A stretch of 64,000 bases of DNA. Source: Rhizopus sp. PT2906 (Eukaryota; Mucoromycota; Mucoromycetes; Mucorales; Rhizopodaceae). The stretch is taken from NCBI GenBank assembly GCA_025529335.1, contig JAMYHX010000056.1, positions 1-64,000 on the forward strand, written 5' to 3'. Shown here piece after piece: positions 35,840-47,403 of the stretch (its first letter is position 1; every line of letters starts with the position of its first letter). The notes under the pieces were generated by a model that was given only the letters and a program-made list of their open reading frames with translations, did no database searches and was not told where the DNA came from. The position numbers were made by a program, and so were the translations under genes.

Positions 35840-37238
35840 TTAGATAACCATGATGCTATTCAAATTTTCATTGATGATAATATCTGATACTGCTACCATC
35901 ACATTTTGTAATAAATGAGTATCCGTTGCGTCTGTAAAATGAACATAGATTCTCTTGTCTGGGTTTCTGTTTAGTCTTTGAAACCTTTGTTTGAAGTAGT
36001 TTTTAGCTGTATCCAAGTTATGAACATGACCTAATCTAGAGATGAGCATACAATAAAAAATGCACAGAGTGATACTTGCCTTGGTAATCAGGAAAGTAAT
36101 GTTCGATGGGTGAATAGTTTATCTTTTTCTTAAAAATATCAATCTTGTTCAGTAGTAAGATCATGGATGTCTTTATGAACCAGTGTGAATTGCATGTTGT
36201 ATCAAACAACATAAGTGCTTCATGCATCTAAATTCTACTTTAGTGATTTTCTTTATATAAATATATATAAAAAACATTACTTGATTCTATAAACAAAATA
36301 AGTCTCTTTTATTCTAAAACTTACACAGATCCCTTCTTACCGATGCTCTATCCTCTGCTAAACATTGATCGTAACCACTGATAGCCACCACAAATAAAAT
36401 AGCTGTAACATTATCAAAGCAATGTATCCTAGGTAACGTTCAATAAGTTCCAAATTTAACTTTTTTTTTTTTTTTTGCTCGCAAACATGGCATACCACTT
36501 CTTTCTTTCACTTCTTTGTCCGCCCACATCAAACATGCGATAAGTCAGATTACCAAGATGAAATGTGGTCTCCACTATACCCGTTGTCTTTGCTCTACAC
36601 CGAATGATGTCTTGATCTGATGGCTTATAGCCCGGGCTCCAGAGATTATCTATCTGATCATAAAAACTTGCAAAGCCATGAGAACACATTATGTTATTTT
36701 TGTGGGAAATACTTACTATGATATATTATCGTGTAATGCAAACATATTTCCCTTTTGATACGCAGTTTGTATACTCTCATTCTTCCAGAGTGATTTGAGT
36801 GGTTGAAGATATATTTCGGGAAAAGGCTGATTTTCTTCTAATGAAGGTGTTTGTTTGAATAATTTTGTATACTCTCTTAGCACAGGATCGTCCAATGGTA
36901 AATTTAATATTTCTAATGCTTCTAATAATGTTTGCATAGTTGTAAATACATTTAAAAATACAATGACTCTAAACCCTTCTCGTTCACTCGCTTTGAATCC
37001 AGAGGCGTGAATCAATCTCATCTGTTTGATCACTGTTGATTTTCCAGATTCTCCTGCACCTATAATTTTCTTTCTTTAACCTTCCATTCTATTCCGTATG
37101 GTATTTATTACCTAGCAACAACAGTTTCACTTCTCTCTTCATTCTCTTTTGATCAGCCTTTATTTGTCTGTCGATGCTTCTACTGATACTTAATCCATTT
37201 TGTTTGTCTCCTTTTAGACTACTTTTAAAATTGCCCAT
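35840..37238 (-). CDS. Heterotrimeric G-protein alpha subunit 2
   Basis: Seven exons (37238-37112, 37059-36717, 36666-36496, 36428-36341, 36286-36281, 36227-36080, 36030-35840) close to 357 aa. G boxes: GAGESGKST, RAKTTG, DVGGQRSERKKW, LLNKID and DATDT (usual first residue Cys or Thr-Cys). The N-terminus MGNFKSS keeps Gly2 but lacks Cys3, so single palmitoylation there is absent. The C-terminus ENLNSIMVI is unlike G-alpha-i or -s, suggesting different receptor coupling. Exon 5 is a 6-nt microexon (Asn-Gln) and the following intron is GC-AG. Several introns share position and phase with G-alpha 1, so the two are old paralogues. Confidence 0.93.
36031..36079 (-). other. GC-AG intron of G-alpha 2
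   Basis: The donor is AAG|GCAAGT, a textbook GC-AG donor with otherwise perfect U1 pairing. The acceptor is GATTAG. The homologous intron of G-alpha 1 has a normal GT donor at the same phase. Confidence 0.78.
36281..36286 (-). other. 6-nt microexon of G-alpha 2
   Basis: On the minus strand, an acceptor TTTATAG precedes AATCAA and the donor GTAATG follows. The two codons (Asn-Gln) fill the place of the Asn-Arg that precedes the conserved Met-x-Glu-Ala-Leu helix in G-alpha 1. Flanking introns would be 54 and 53 bp. Confidence 0.75.
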
Positions 37239-37274
37239 CCAAACTAATAATTATAACAATAACAATGAAATATG

Positions 37275-37277
<3 letters not shown>

Positions 37278-37316
<39 letters not shown>
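37278..37316 (+). repeat. A39 homopolymer just upstream of G-alpha 2
   Basis: Thirty-nine uninterrupted A on the plus strand, i.e. T39 in the sense of the gene, 40 bp before its ATG. Probably promoter or 5' leader. Confidence 0.9.
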
Positions 37317-37317
<1 letters not shown>

Positions 37318-37487
37318 AAAAAAAGAAGAAAAAAGAAATCTGCATGTAATTATTTTCAAATGTTACTTATTTGTCATTGTACCTCATGGCAAAATGAATC
37401 ACAGTAACACAGTTACATTAGAGTTTATTGTCAACGTTTTCTTTGTTCTTTCTTTTTTTTCTTTTAATTGTCAAATCTCTCCTTCTT

Positions 37488-39992
37488 TTATTCAACCACT
37501 TCTTGTATGATATTCCATGTCTTCTTCCATTGAAGTGATGTATAATTTGTAATAGGACCTTCTAAACCAAATGAAATGGGTGCAAAATGTACAAAGGTAC
37601 CAATGACTGCAACATAGACGGGAATAAATACCATCCACTGTATTCTCTGACTTACATTTTGTGTGAAATGATCCATGAGGAATGGAACCATTAGAATACT
37701 AAAATAGAGGGCTGGAAAATAATGATGTAGATAAGTAACACGACCCATGATGAAGAAGGGAATATAATGAAAGAACCATCCAAGGAATAATGTCTTGCCC
37801 ACATAAAAGAAATGGTCCCACTGAGCTATGTAGAAAAAAAGCATTTTCAAATGTCAATTCAATAACATGATGTTATAACTTACCATTCGTCAAATCAAAT
37901 ATCTTTCGTTGCATGCGAATCACATAGAATCCTGTCGTTAAACAAAATGCAATGATGGCACCAATAGATAGCCACCAGACAATGGGATTACCCAACAAGT
38001 AATACTTGACCTGATTATCGCCCCAACCACACATACGAAGTCCTACGGTCACCAATGGCCATTCTGAGGGTTCAGAAGACAAAATGTCTAATTTGTCAGG
38101 ATCTGGCGTGAGAGCATTATTGGATGTCCACATGGCTACATTCAGAGCAATAAAATCGCGCCAGAAAGGCGACTTGTAGGCACTACGAGGTGCTGCCGGT
38201 AGTTTATAATTCCAGTGCTGTTCAACGTTCCACATGGAATATGGGTTGTTTGTCTCATTGCGCTTGTCGCAGTATACTTCAGTTTGCTTAAACCCCCACT
38301 GAGGCAAAACACTATTGTCTGCTGTCAATAGACACCCCAATTTCTCATGACGAAGTCTGAATCGTGTTGTCAATGATCGAATGCGTTCCTTGTTGCCATA
38401 AACAAAGTCATCGACTATTTCAACAATCCAGTTATCCTGCACATCGCCAATCGTTTCATTACCATATCCGCTGACTTCCCACTGACTGTCTGTGACAGGC
38501 GCGTTCACAGGGTGACTGTGTAAGTTGCGGCCAGTAGACATGTGTACCAGACGAACAATGTCACCATCCTTAATGAACCTCACAAACTGTTCGTTCTCGG
38601 GTTGATCGTATTCTTCATTGCTTCCATAGTCGCGTGGAGGACGAATGGTCCAGTTGTTGTTGTCATCCTTGTGGTGATAGCAGGTCACTTGTTGCTGCTT
38701 TGATCCTTCAGGATATGTCTGAACATGTGAGTGGAGTAGACCTCCACCAAAACCAGCGTTCTTGATCGTCAAGTTAGAGCCATAGGCAACCTCGAGTGGA
38801 TTATCGGCCATGGAATTGCCTTGTAAGTTTGCTTGAAACAGAGAACTCATTTGGGCATCGCCAGGTCCACTCTTGTACAAAAGTGCAAAGTGCAAGACAA
38901 ATGACATGATATAGATCGAGAATGGAAGCACAATCAAGCAGACAATACGTGCAAGCCAATGATGCATGTATGTCTTGTATGGCATACGAAGATCGCCCCA
39001 CATAGTCCAAAGGTCTTCGATCGTATAGACGCCTACAAGTGCAACAGCAAATAAACCTACCCACTTGACACTCAACACACAACCTAGGGATGCACCTGTC
39101 AACCCAAGCCATGTCCACCATTTGACGGAGAATGGTCTAGTGATTGGGTTATTACATAAGCTACCTCACTCCATATCTGTTCCTTACATATGACGTAAAT
39201 TGTGGAATACCGAAAGTGTATAAAGTGATGTACAAGTAAAGAATAACAACATGGAATCTAGCAAGATGAAACGACTGATGGTAAGGTATGCATTATCTAG
39301 AAGAAGAATAAGTACATCAGCTTGTTCACCATCATCATCTTCTTACCTAGCAGAACCATAGTGGCAGCCAGTAAGGAAGCCTTGAGAGACATTCTCAATT
39401 GAAGAGCAGTCAAATAAGCAACAGGGACCATCATTGCACCAAAAAAGGCATTGAATATACGCATGACAGTGTAATTGACGTGTTCAGGATATACAGCACC
39501 AGATTCGAATGAAAACGATCCATCATAGCCTGCTAACCATCCAGATAACCCAACAAGGATCTTACCGAGAGGTGGATGAACATCAAAATAAAAGTCATGG
39601 TTTAAATAATGAGATCCAAACTAGGAAAGGTTAGATATGATAATATACAATTCATAAACCCTCTTACTTTGCCAAAGTGAGCTTCGTCCCAGACAACCGT
39701 GTTACTAAGTGAAATCTTTCTGAACCGTGTCCAAAAGGATAAGAGAGTTAATGTGAACGTGATTATGGCATGCTGATGTTTTTGTAAAAAGGCAACATGC
39801 TAAATGAGAAATGTTTATAGATTAATATACATTTATATATAAAAGTTATTCTACCTTATTAGAAGAATAAGTAACAGGTGAAGGTGGTGGATAATAAGCT
39901 TTATGTATTTTATCCTTTTCATCGTCTAATATACTGAACGAAGGCTGTTTCTCTATTCCCTGAGGAATATTCCTTCTCTTCATGGTAGCCAT
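37488..39992 (-). CDS. PMT2: Protein O-mannosyltransferase, PMT2 family
   Basis: This ER multi-pass enzyme transfers mannose from dolichyl-P-Man to Ser/Thr; Pmt2-type subunits pair with Pmt1-type. Exons about 39992-39855, 39799-39668, 39620-39347, 39296-39189, 39136-37884, 37825-37488. The catalytic loop contains VVWDEAHFGKFGSHYL (Asp-Glu pair), DVHPPLGK and NAYLTISRFILLDSM. NSGPGDAQ-type text appears as KSGPGDAQMSSLFQANLQG, which marks the PMT2 branch. The central MIR region includes YGSNLTIKN, GGLLHSHVQTYPEGS, GDIVRLVHMSTGRNLHSH and RFRLRHEKLGCLLTA. The C-terminus carries several membrane helices with HYFPALYFSILM. As I read it, exon 4 is one base short of keeping frame near 39239 (see findings). 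Confidence 0.92.
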
Positions 39993-40425
39993 CTTGGCAA
40001 AAGAAAACAAAAGAGAGAGAGAGAGAGAGAGAAAGGGGATTAATTGGACCCTAATTACATGCATTCAGTAAACCCCGCTTGAATGGCATTACTGTCAATT
40101 TAAACACGACCATTCACTCTCTCTCTTTCTCACTCTCTCTCTTTTTCTCTTTTGATACAATATCGTCTATAGGCCATATATTCAGTATCCTTTTCTTTTA
40201 ATAAAACAGGTTGATTGATTATCTTTTTGGTAAAGTACATCTCTTGTTATGAAAACATTCCAGTTGTCATCCCTTACTTTCATTCTCTCTCTCTTTCTTT
40301 CTTTGCTTCATATCACGAGCCTTATTTTAATCGGATCATAAATAATCGCTTGGCAATAACAATGAAAGCAATATGTGCCATTATTAAAAAGAACCAATGG
40401 GTGGCGTGTGTCTGTTTGTCATATA

Positions 40426-40467
<42 letters not shown>

Positions 40468-41455
40468 TTGAGCTAATATGTAAAAGTTTATCATGACTTT
40501 TTAGATTATTGTTTAAAGCACGTTAGAAGTCTCTCTTTGTCTTTCAATGATTAAATATACGCAAACTAAAAGGAGTGTCTTGTTTTTTTTTTTTTCTTGT
40601 ATTGAGCATGATGACCAAGAAAATTGTTGCTCCCTTGACATCTTTTGTACTAAAATACTATGCATTATGTTTGTATTATTATTACATCATAGAGATAAAT
40701 TCTATTGATAAATGCCAAAAGCATAGACACTTGTCTGGCCAATTTCTATAATTAGAGCTTGCCACACATTAAATGGATAATGAAGATCTTTCTTTAAAGT
40801 ATTATCAAATATCTTAAAGATGGGATAAACCTTAAAGCATATTATGACTCAAAAGGGCAATGGTCCCATTAAGTTACAATTAATTCTTTATTAAAAAGAA
40901 TTGATTGTCATCTGTAACTGTGTTAAACTCTTGACTCCTCCCTTTTATTATAAGATTCATTCTGAAAACAAAAGAATAATGACCAACAGGTTCTCCCTTT
41001 TTTTTTAAAAAAGAAAGTCAACCTTGTTTTGTAATCGCTCCTTGACTACTCTTTAATTGTTTGTTAAAGAGGGAAACATCTTTATAAGAGATTCTAGGTT
41101 CTATTTTTAAAAAAAAAAAAAAAAAAAAAAATGCAACCTTTATTTTTGAATCTGCGACATGCTCATTTAAAAATACAAACGTCCAAAGTTACACGAAATA
41201 AATAAGTAAAAAAAAGAAAAGAATGAACATAAAGAAAGCAAGACATGATTTTCTTAAAGGTAATTTTCAATTGTGAAATATGTACAAAAAAGGGACAAGA
41301 GAGATTTTATTATTTGCTGTTGTTGTTAGAAGAAATATAAAAATATAAAAAAAAGGGAGTTTCATTATTATTATTATTATTATTATTATCTTATATTTTT
41401 TTTTCTTTCTTTCTTTCTTTCTTTTTTTTTTTTTTTTTTCCTTTCTTTGAAAGTC
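39993..41455. other. Divergent intergenic region PMT2 / phosphatase
   Basis: About 1.46 kb with simple repeats only: GA run 40014-40033, CT run 40430-40464, A20 near 41110-41130, ATT repeat near 41367-41390 and a CTTT/T-rich leader to 41450 before the phosphatase ATG. No gene is seen. Confidence 0.65.
40430..40464 (+). repeat. CT microsatellite
   Basis: A long uninterrupted (CT)n tract between PMT2 and the phosphatase gene; it lies inside an AT-rich intergenic region. Confidence 0.9.
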
Positions 41456-43496
41456 ATGATTTTTGATCGATATCGCAATAAATCAAAAAGAACAGAGGAA
41501 AAGACACCAAAGAAATCAATTTCGAGTAGTAGCTTAGCCAATGCTTTATTTAAGCGATTTCCTATTCAACTCTCAAGGAAGCCTAAACATCATGTATCAG
41601 ATAATGATAAAACACTATTAAATCAACCAAGACCATCTGTATCATTACCAAATATAAATATAATTCCAAAAACGAATAATGATCCCATTCTATCCAAGTC
41701 AACAACTACTTTACCTTTGAGACAACGTAAAAGACATTCTGCTGAACAACACAATACCCTTCGTCGTACTCGTCAACAGTTATCTTCTCTAAAAGATAAC
41801 CATGTTCGTCACTCTTTTACATTCGGTCACTTGTCTCAAATGAACCAACAGACAATCACTTTGGCAGATCTCACTCTAGATCCAAAACAACGTGCTAAGC
41901 TGGATAAATTAACCCTGTCTTTCGAGGACCCTCAGACATTATTATCTAAAGTAGGCACTGGTCCACTCACTCCTCACCGCTCCATTAGTCATCAGCATCT
42001 TCATGTCCAGACCAGTCATATCTCACTCAACCGTACTCATTCGGAGTCACACGCAAAAACACTCGGTGTTGCCATTCAGCCTGAGGAACTGGTTCGTCTA
42101 TTAGAAGAGGATTCGTCCAGTGTTGTTACCCTGATTGATGTACGAAACTTGATGGATTATCAAAAACGAAGAATTTGTGGTTCCATCAATGTCAATTTAC
42201 CTTCACTACTCGTCAAACGTTATCGACGAGGTACTGTCTCCAATTTTAACCTGGAAAACTTTATTACCACAGCAGAAGGAAGGGAATTGTATCAACTCAA
42301 ACAGATTCCAGAGAATGAAGACAAAAAGAAGGTGTGGGTGGTTTATGATGAAGAGATGCTCGAAGACGATCAGACATCACAGGCATGGACACTGGTGAAA
42401 GTGCTTGAAAAATCAATTCAAAATGAAGGAAAGGCTTATTATTTGGCAGGCGGATTTAATGCATTTCATCATGAAGATTGGATAGAATCTAATCAATCTA
42501 GTGCTGGCACTGTTATTCATAATAATAATAATAATCAACATCATACTATGCATAATACTAATAACATCAATATCAACATCAACAATCATGACAACACTTG
42601 TTTGAAGCTTAACAATATACCAAGACGATCTGTTAGCTACACAATCGGTGACTCGAAAAATCATAAACGCACTAGTCTTTTCAGCCTAGATACCCAAGCT
42701 GCTCGTGTTAACAATGCAAACGCTTTGGCCAGAAGAGCAAAACGAAGATCTGAATTACAACAACAAGAGCAACAGCTCGACATGATTCAACCTCAACCTA
42801 ACCTCAATCGTGTTGCTGAAGATGATGAGTCGAGTATGATGACTGCCTCGCCAAGGACTGAAGCTGAATTTGGGTTCATCATTTCTGAAATCATACGAGG
42901 ATTCCTGTATGTTGGACCCGAAATTGAGACAAAGGAACAAGCAGATCAACTGGAAGCACGCAATATCAAACGGGTTTTAAATATGGCAGAAGAGTGTCAA
43001 GATGAAGGCCTCGGTCATAATGTCATTTATCACAAAATTGCAGCCAGAGATACAGTCGAGATGAAAAATATTGAGCTTGTCATGATGCAAGCTGTTCATT
43101 TTATTGGTAAATACAAAAACAAGCAGAATGCTGGTTTACTTATGTTCTTATTTAGAGGAAGCAAAGAAGAACCATGAGCCTATTTATGTTCATTGTAAAG
43201 CTGGAAAATCACGTTCAATCACGGCTATCTTGGCTTATCTTGTTACTTCAGAAAGATGGACTTTGAAACAAGCTTATCGTCATGTTATTAAGGCTAGACC
43301 TACGATGTCACCCAACATTGGATTTATAACAGAACTTATGAAGATGGAGAATAGAGTTCACGGTAGAGTGAGTAGCTTTTTGGAAACAGATTGGCAATCT
43401 AGTGCTTTACCAAGTCCGGAATATGCAAGTGAGCTGTTTCAATTAGAAAAGGCATGGCAAGACAGTAGTAGCACTCTTCTCATTTCTTCTGAATAA
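41456..43496 (+). CDS. Rhodanese-like plus dual-specificity (MAPK-type) phosphatase
   Basis: Exons 41456-43106 and 43156-43496 give 663 aa. The N-terminal about 200 residues are basic and Ser/Thr-rich. A rhodanese/Cdc25-homology domain follows (VVTLIDVRNLMDYQKRRI, SINVNLPSLLVKRY, AYYLAGGFNAF) without an evident catalytic Cys, as in MAP-kinase phosphatases where it docks the kinase. An Asn/His-rich linker precedes the DSP domain (FLYVGPEIETKEQADQL, VLNMAEECQDEG), whose catalytic loop is VHCKAGKSRS. The intron sits just before this loop. It likely dephosphorylates a MAP kinase; which one is unknown. The annotated start is the first ATG, after a T-rich leader. Confidence 0.9.
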
Positions 43497-45079
43497 AATA
43501 TATATATTTATATTTATTATTATCATTTAATTATATCGATGCTGTAATCTAGCGGCATGCATACACAATCATTACTTTCTTTTTATTATCACGCTGGGAA
43601 GCTATTGAAACACAATTTATGCTTTTTGTTGATTCTAAAGTCAAACAAAGATTCAAGAAAACACGTTTCTTCAGTGTTGTTCTGTTGCCATAATATTGAC
43701 TTAATATGTCTTCCACCATAACTCTTGCAGTGAAGCGTATCCATTATTTTAAATGACGTAGGATCGATTTGCGAAAAGCATCGACGACATAGATATACAC
43801 AGCTCTGGATCCTCTTGCTTAGAGAAAGCCCTGTATGGCGAATATTATCATCAGCAATGAAAAGAGTAAAATCAAAGAAAAGGACATCATCGCCCAATGC
43901 AATATCATACATTACCATGCCAAGTTTTTTTCAAGAACAAGCAAATCTCCCTACTGCATTCAACTTTGTGTGAGTACAAAGATTGAAGAGCAAATATCAA
44001 TAAAATAACCAAAGCGTCTTCTTTCAAAATAAGTACCAAGTTTCTGTACCAAGAGAAACAACAACTCCAAAGACCAATATGAACAAACGATTTAACCAAG
44101 ATACTTCCCAAAATATTCTCTGCCTTTCAGTATTGTTAGAGTAAAGATATATGACTTGTTTGATGATTAGACTGAAAAGGTTTTTGCAAATGAACTTTGC
44201 AATAAAAGATAAATCAAGAAAAAGCTTTATGTTATGGAATAAAAGAATCCTAAAAGTATTGACCTGTCTTTTTGATAATATAAAACACCATCAATATTGC
44301 TGACAGCCCTATTACTCTCCGTCATTTATGATACTCCTCATATTTCATTGACATCTGTTTTCTTGGTGTACATAACCACCAGTGGTATCGTCAAGTTTTG
44401 TTTTGTAAAGAGTAATTCTTTACGAAATGGGTACAAAATGTCCCTACTTGAATCATGGGAGAGAAAGAGTCATTATGATAATATTAATGTCTGTTTTCAG
44501 CACTGTGGTAGAACTAGATATCTATCGTAGCCTGGCGTGAATCTTTTTTTTTTTTTTCCTGATCTTTCTGCGTCTTTCAGTCATTCGTATTTTCATAGTT
44601 TATTTAATGCTTCCCCTCAAGTAGCATATAATGCTATAAGTTGTGAAATTATCCTCAGCCTCTTGTTTCTCCATCAGAAGCTGCATTTAGTTATCTGAAA
44701 GTTGTTGGTTAAAGTACGCAATAATTTGGACCACAATGGAAAACTCCTTAATAGCGTTTGCAGTAGTCCTTAGCACACATGTCGAATATAGCTTTACATA
44801 TTTATATTATACACAAGTGAGAAAAAGGCAAAACTCTCATTGATGAGAAAACAAAATGAGGAAACAAAGTAAGGCTTTTTAATAATATACGATGCCTACA
44901 TGTCACGAATTAAATTAATAAAAGTACATATAAAAAGAGATTATGGGAAGCTTTTCAAAAAAAGGGATCTCAAAAATCCAAAAGCGGCTCGCAACACAAT
45001 ATACTCGGACCGCACATAAATAACCCGGCTCGGATATATGTACATGTGTATTTTTTAAAGTTATTCTTTTCGTGTAACT
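43497..45079. other. Gene-poor region with unassigned minus-strand ORFs
   Basis: Two overlapping minus-strand ORFs (44111-43905 and 43918-43589, 68 and 109 codons) are longer than chance neighbours and Cys-rich in places (CVYLCRRCFSQ, DTLHCKSYGG), but I recognise no family. They could be a decayed mobile element. Nothing else is supported. Confidence 0.35.
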
Positions 45080-45153
45080 GGTCCTGTGGCGTAGTTGGTC
45101 ATCGCGTCGCCTTTACACGGCGAAGGTCTTCGGTTCGAACCCGGACGGGATCA
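45080..45153 (+). tRNA. tRNA-Val (anticodon TAC)
   Basis: Full cloverleaf of 74 nt, no intron. Acceptor stem GGTCCTG/CGGGATC with discriminator A; D arm around GCGTAGTTGGTCA; anticodon stem TCGCC/GGCGA closing a TTTACAC loop, so the anticodon is TAC (Val). T arm TTCGG-TTCGAAC-CCGGA contains the B box GGTTCGAACCC. A run of six T follows at 45154, a Pol III terminator. The T13-T22 D-stem pair is a mismatch; the other stems are sound. CCA is not encoded, as expected in eukaryotes. Confidence 0.93.
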
Positions 45154-45159
45154 TTTTTT
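45154..45159 (+). terminator. Pol III terminator of the tRNA-Val gene
   Basis: TTTTTT directly after the discriminator base, the standard RNA polymerase III stop signal. Confidence 0.85.
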
Positions 45160-46663
45160 GCCACACTTGAAATTTTGTGTAACGTTGTACAATTCCCTAT
45201 GTTTTACGTCAAGCGTGACGTGATATTTATGATTAAGCGTCTCTGCCTTAATTGCTTCATGTGCTTTCTGCATCAACAGAATGTGTTCATTAATTAGCTC
45301 TTGACGCCTGCTGCAAAAGTATTTACCTCCAACATTTAAAGACGTTATCATAACATTAAGAGTTCTCATCCACATTACTAATGTGACCATCAACGTGTCT
45401 ACTTTGGTTTATGTGTGAGATCGAGAAGAAGAACATAATATAATGCAATGGACAATAGTTCCGATTAAGCAATGTAATCCCAATATGAGACGTTGTTCTT
45501 GTTCTGATGTATGACAGCAATACTACGACTTTAAGTGCACATTATAATGAAGAGATATAAACAAAGAAATCTATAGTATTATCTTGGACTAAGGCACTTA
45601 AAATGGGAAGAATATGTTTGCCATAGGGTTATCTCATGGATATACTATATCACAGTTAAGACACAAAAAGATGAAATTTACATGGTTTACTGTAATATTA
45701 CTTGATTGCTAAATAACTTTTCAATTGCTTAATTCATCATCAGTTATCAAGAACACAAACCTGTACATAACTGGGAAGGATTGGGTAGCAGCGTGAATCT
45801 TATAAGATGTAATAGATAAAAATATAAGAAGTTAGCATATTATTGTGCTCCTTACATAAGATTTTTCTAGATCAAGACCTCTTATCATCGTATGAACGAA
45901 ACGACTTTCAATTTAACCGCTTTTGAGAGCTCTCATTGATGCTTAATAGGGAACCCATTAAAATAAAAAAGCTCTTCTTAAAGCTCTTTCTTCTAATTGT
46001 CCTTGGAAATCAGCATTTTCCTTTTTACTCTTTTGAAAATTGACGTGCGCATATGAGATAATATTTGATTTAAACGCAATATGCTGTTATAGGAATGGTT
46101 CTTTTTTTTTTAAGCGACAGTAAACATATATTAAATAGGTAGGCATATAAAAAGGATGATGCTTATTACTTTTTTTTTTTAGAAGAAAATAACAATACAG
46201 TAAGAAAAGAAGCAAGGCGTGCATAGTTTTAAATAGTATAAGTGACTTGACAGATTCAAGGTAGATGTCAGCGTTTTTACTATTTTTAGATATGCTTTTC
46301 TTGTTCCTGGGTATGCCGCTAACAGCAGAAGCAAAAGCACAAAGAAGAAAATCGGAGAAGCCAATGAATAATGCTAAGCAACTATATAATTTATGTCTTT
46401 TATCATCCCTGATGCGTTTTTTCTCTCTTTATTTTTAGCTTCGCTCTTAGCTTCGACAGCTTCAACGTCATGATGGCAAAACAAAAAGAGAGAAATAATG
46501 AACATACAGTGTTTTCCATGGAATCTCCGACAGGGTTGTTTTTCATCATCTTAACGTCATAATAATTCATGCAGCTTTTTTTTAAAAAAATGTATAAAAA
46601 GCACCAGACGTTTTCAGCCTACATACTTTATTATTGCTTTTTATTCTTGTTATTATCGTAAAC
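45160..46663. other. Intergenic region, no gene recognised
   Basis: About 1.5 kb of AT-rich DNA. It ends in the promoter of the RTC3-like gene (TATAAAAA at 46592-46599, 65 nt before the ATG). Short ORFs lack motifs. Confidence 0.6.
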
Positions 46664-47009
46664 ATGCCCAACAGAAACACTTCTAAAGTTGTCTACAAGA
46701 GTCCTGATGATGTTGAATACTTTGTGATTGCCAACACTGACATGATTGATAAGTATCGCAAGGATAAATCCATTCCTTTAATTGATGTTGTTCAAAGTAA
46801 GTTGATATAAACGCGTCAAAATGGAAGCGGTTATGCTTATATTTATTTATTTATTAGCTTTTGATGTTCATACGACTGTTGCTGGTGGAAATACTGGTGA
46901 ATACGTTCGACCTTCAAAGGGTGCACTAGAATCTGCTTTCGGTACTCATAAACCCGAAGAAATTGCAAAGTACATTGTTGAACATGGTGAAGAAAAGGGA
47001 ATGCATTAA
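46664..47009 (+). CDS. RTC3: RTC3-like SBDS-domain protein
   Basis: Exons 46664-46796 and 46858-47009 close to 94 aa, the size of yeast Rtc3/YHR087W. The protein is a stand-alone SBDS N-terminal domain: KVVYKSPDDVEYFVIANT, PLIDVVQTFDVHTT (joined across the intron), RPSKGALESAFGTHKPEEI, then IVEHGE. In yeast Rtc3 is stress-induced and linked to RNA metabolism and telomere-capping genetics; its biochemical role is unclear. A TATA box at 46592 and a compact leader suggest good expression. Confidence 0.88.
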
Positions 47010-47403
47010 ATACTTTTTGTATTATACACTGTATAAATGTTAAATAAAAATGTATATTTTACCAAATGCACATGTGTCTTTTTCTTTATTGTTTGCTCTA
47101 AACCATGTTTCAAATGGGTAAAAGAAACTGCATGTTGATACATTTGCATATATGTATATCCTTACACATTTATATTAAGTACATATATACATACATATAC
47201 ATGCATATGTACATAAGACAAACAAGAAGAGACTATGCATAAAAATAACATTTTCTATTATACGCACTACAGGTGTAATTTTTGTTTATTTATTCTTTGT
47301 ATAATGTCAATTTTGACATGTGCATGCGAAGGGTATAAAATAGAAATATACAAGTATTTAAAAGGAACGATAATGTACAAAAAGATAATAAAATGAAGGG
47401 AAT
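47010..47403. other. Convergent 3' flanks of RTC3-like and GUT1
   Basis: About 390 bp, with an alternating TATATACATA tract near 47150-47215 and AATAAA signals. No gene. Confidence 0.6.

Noticed and set aside
40184..40195. GTATCCTTTT resembling a U12 donor in the PMT2/phosphatase spacer (also GTATCCTT at 13489)
   Set aside because: No TCCTTAAC-like branch site follows within intron distance and no coding exon adjoins either site.
40430..40464. Regular CT repeat as a possible CRISPR-like array
   Set aside because: It is a dinucleotide microsatellite with no spacers.
46179..46364. 61-codon minus-strand ORF with a hydrophobic start (MASPIFFFVLLLLLLAAYPG)
   Set aside because: The hydrophobic stretch comes from an A-rich plus-strand tract; the rest shows no motif, and no promoter or splice support was found.
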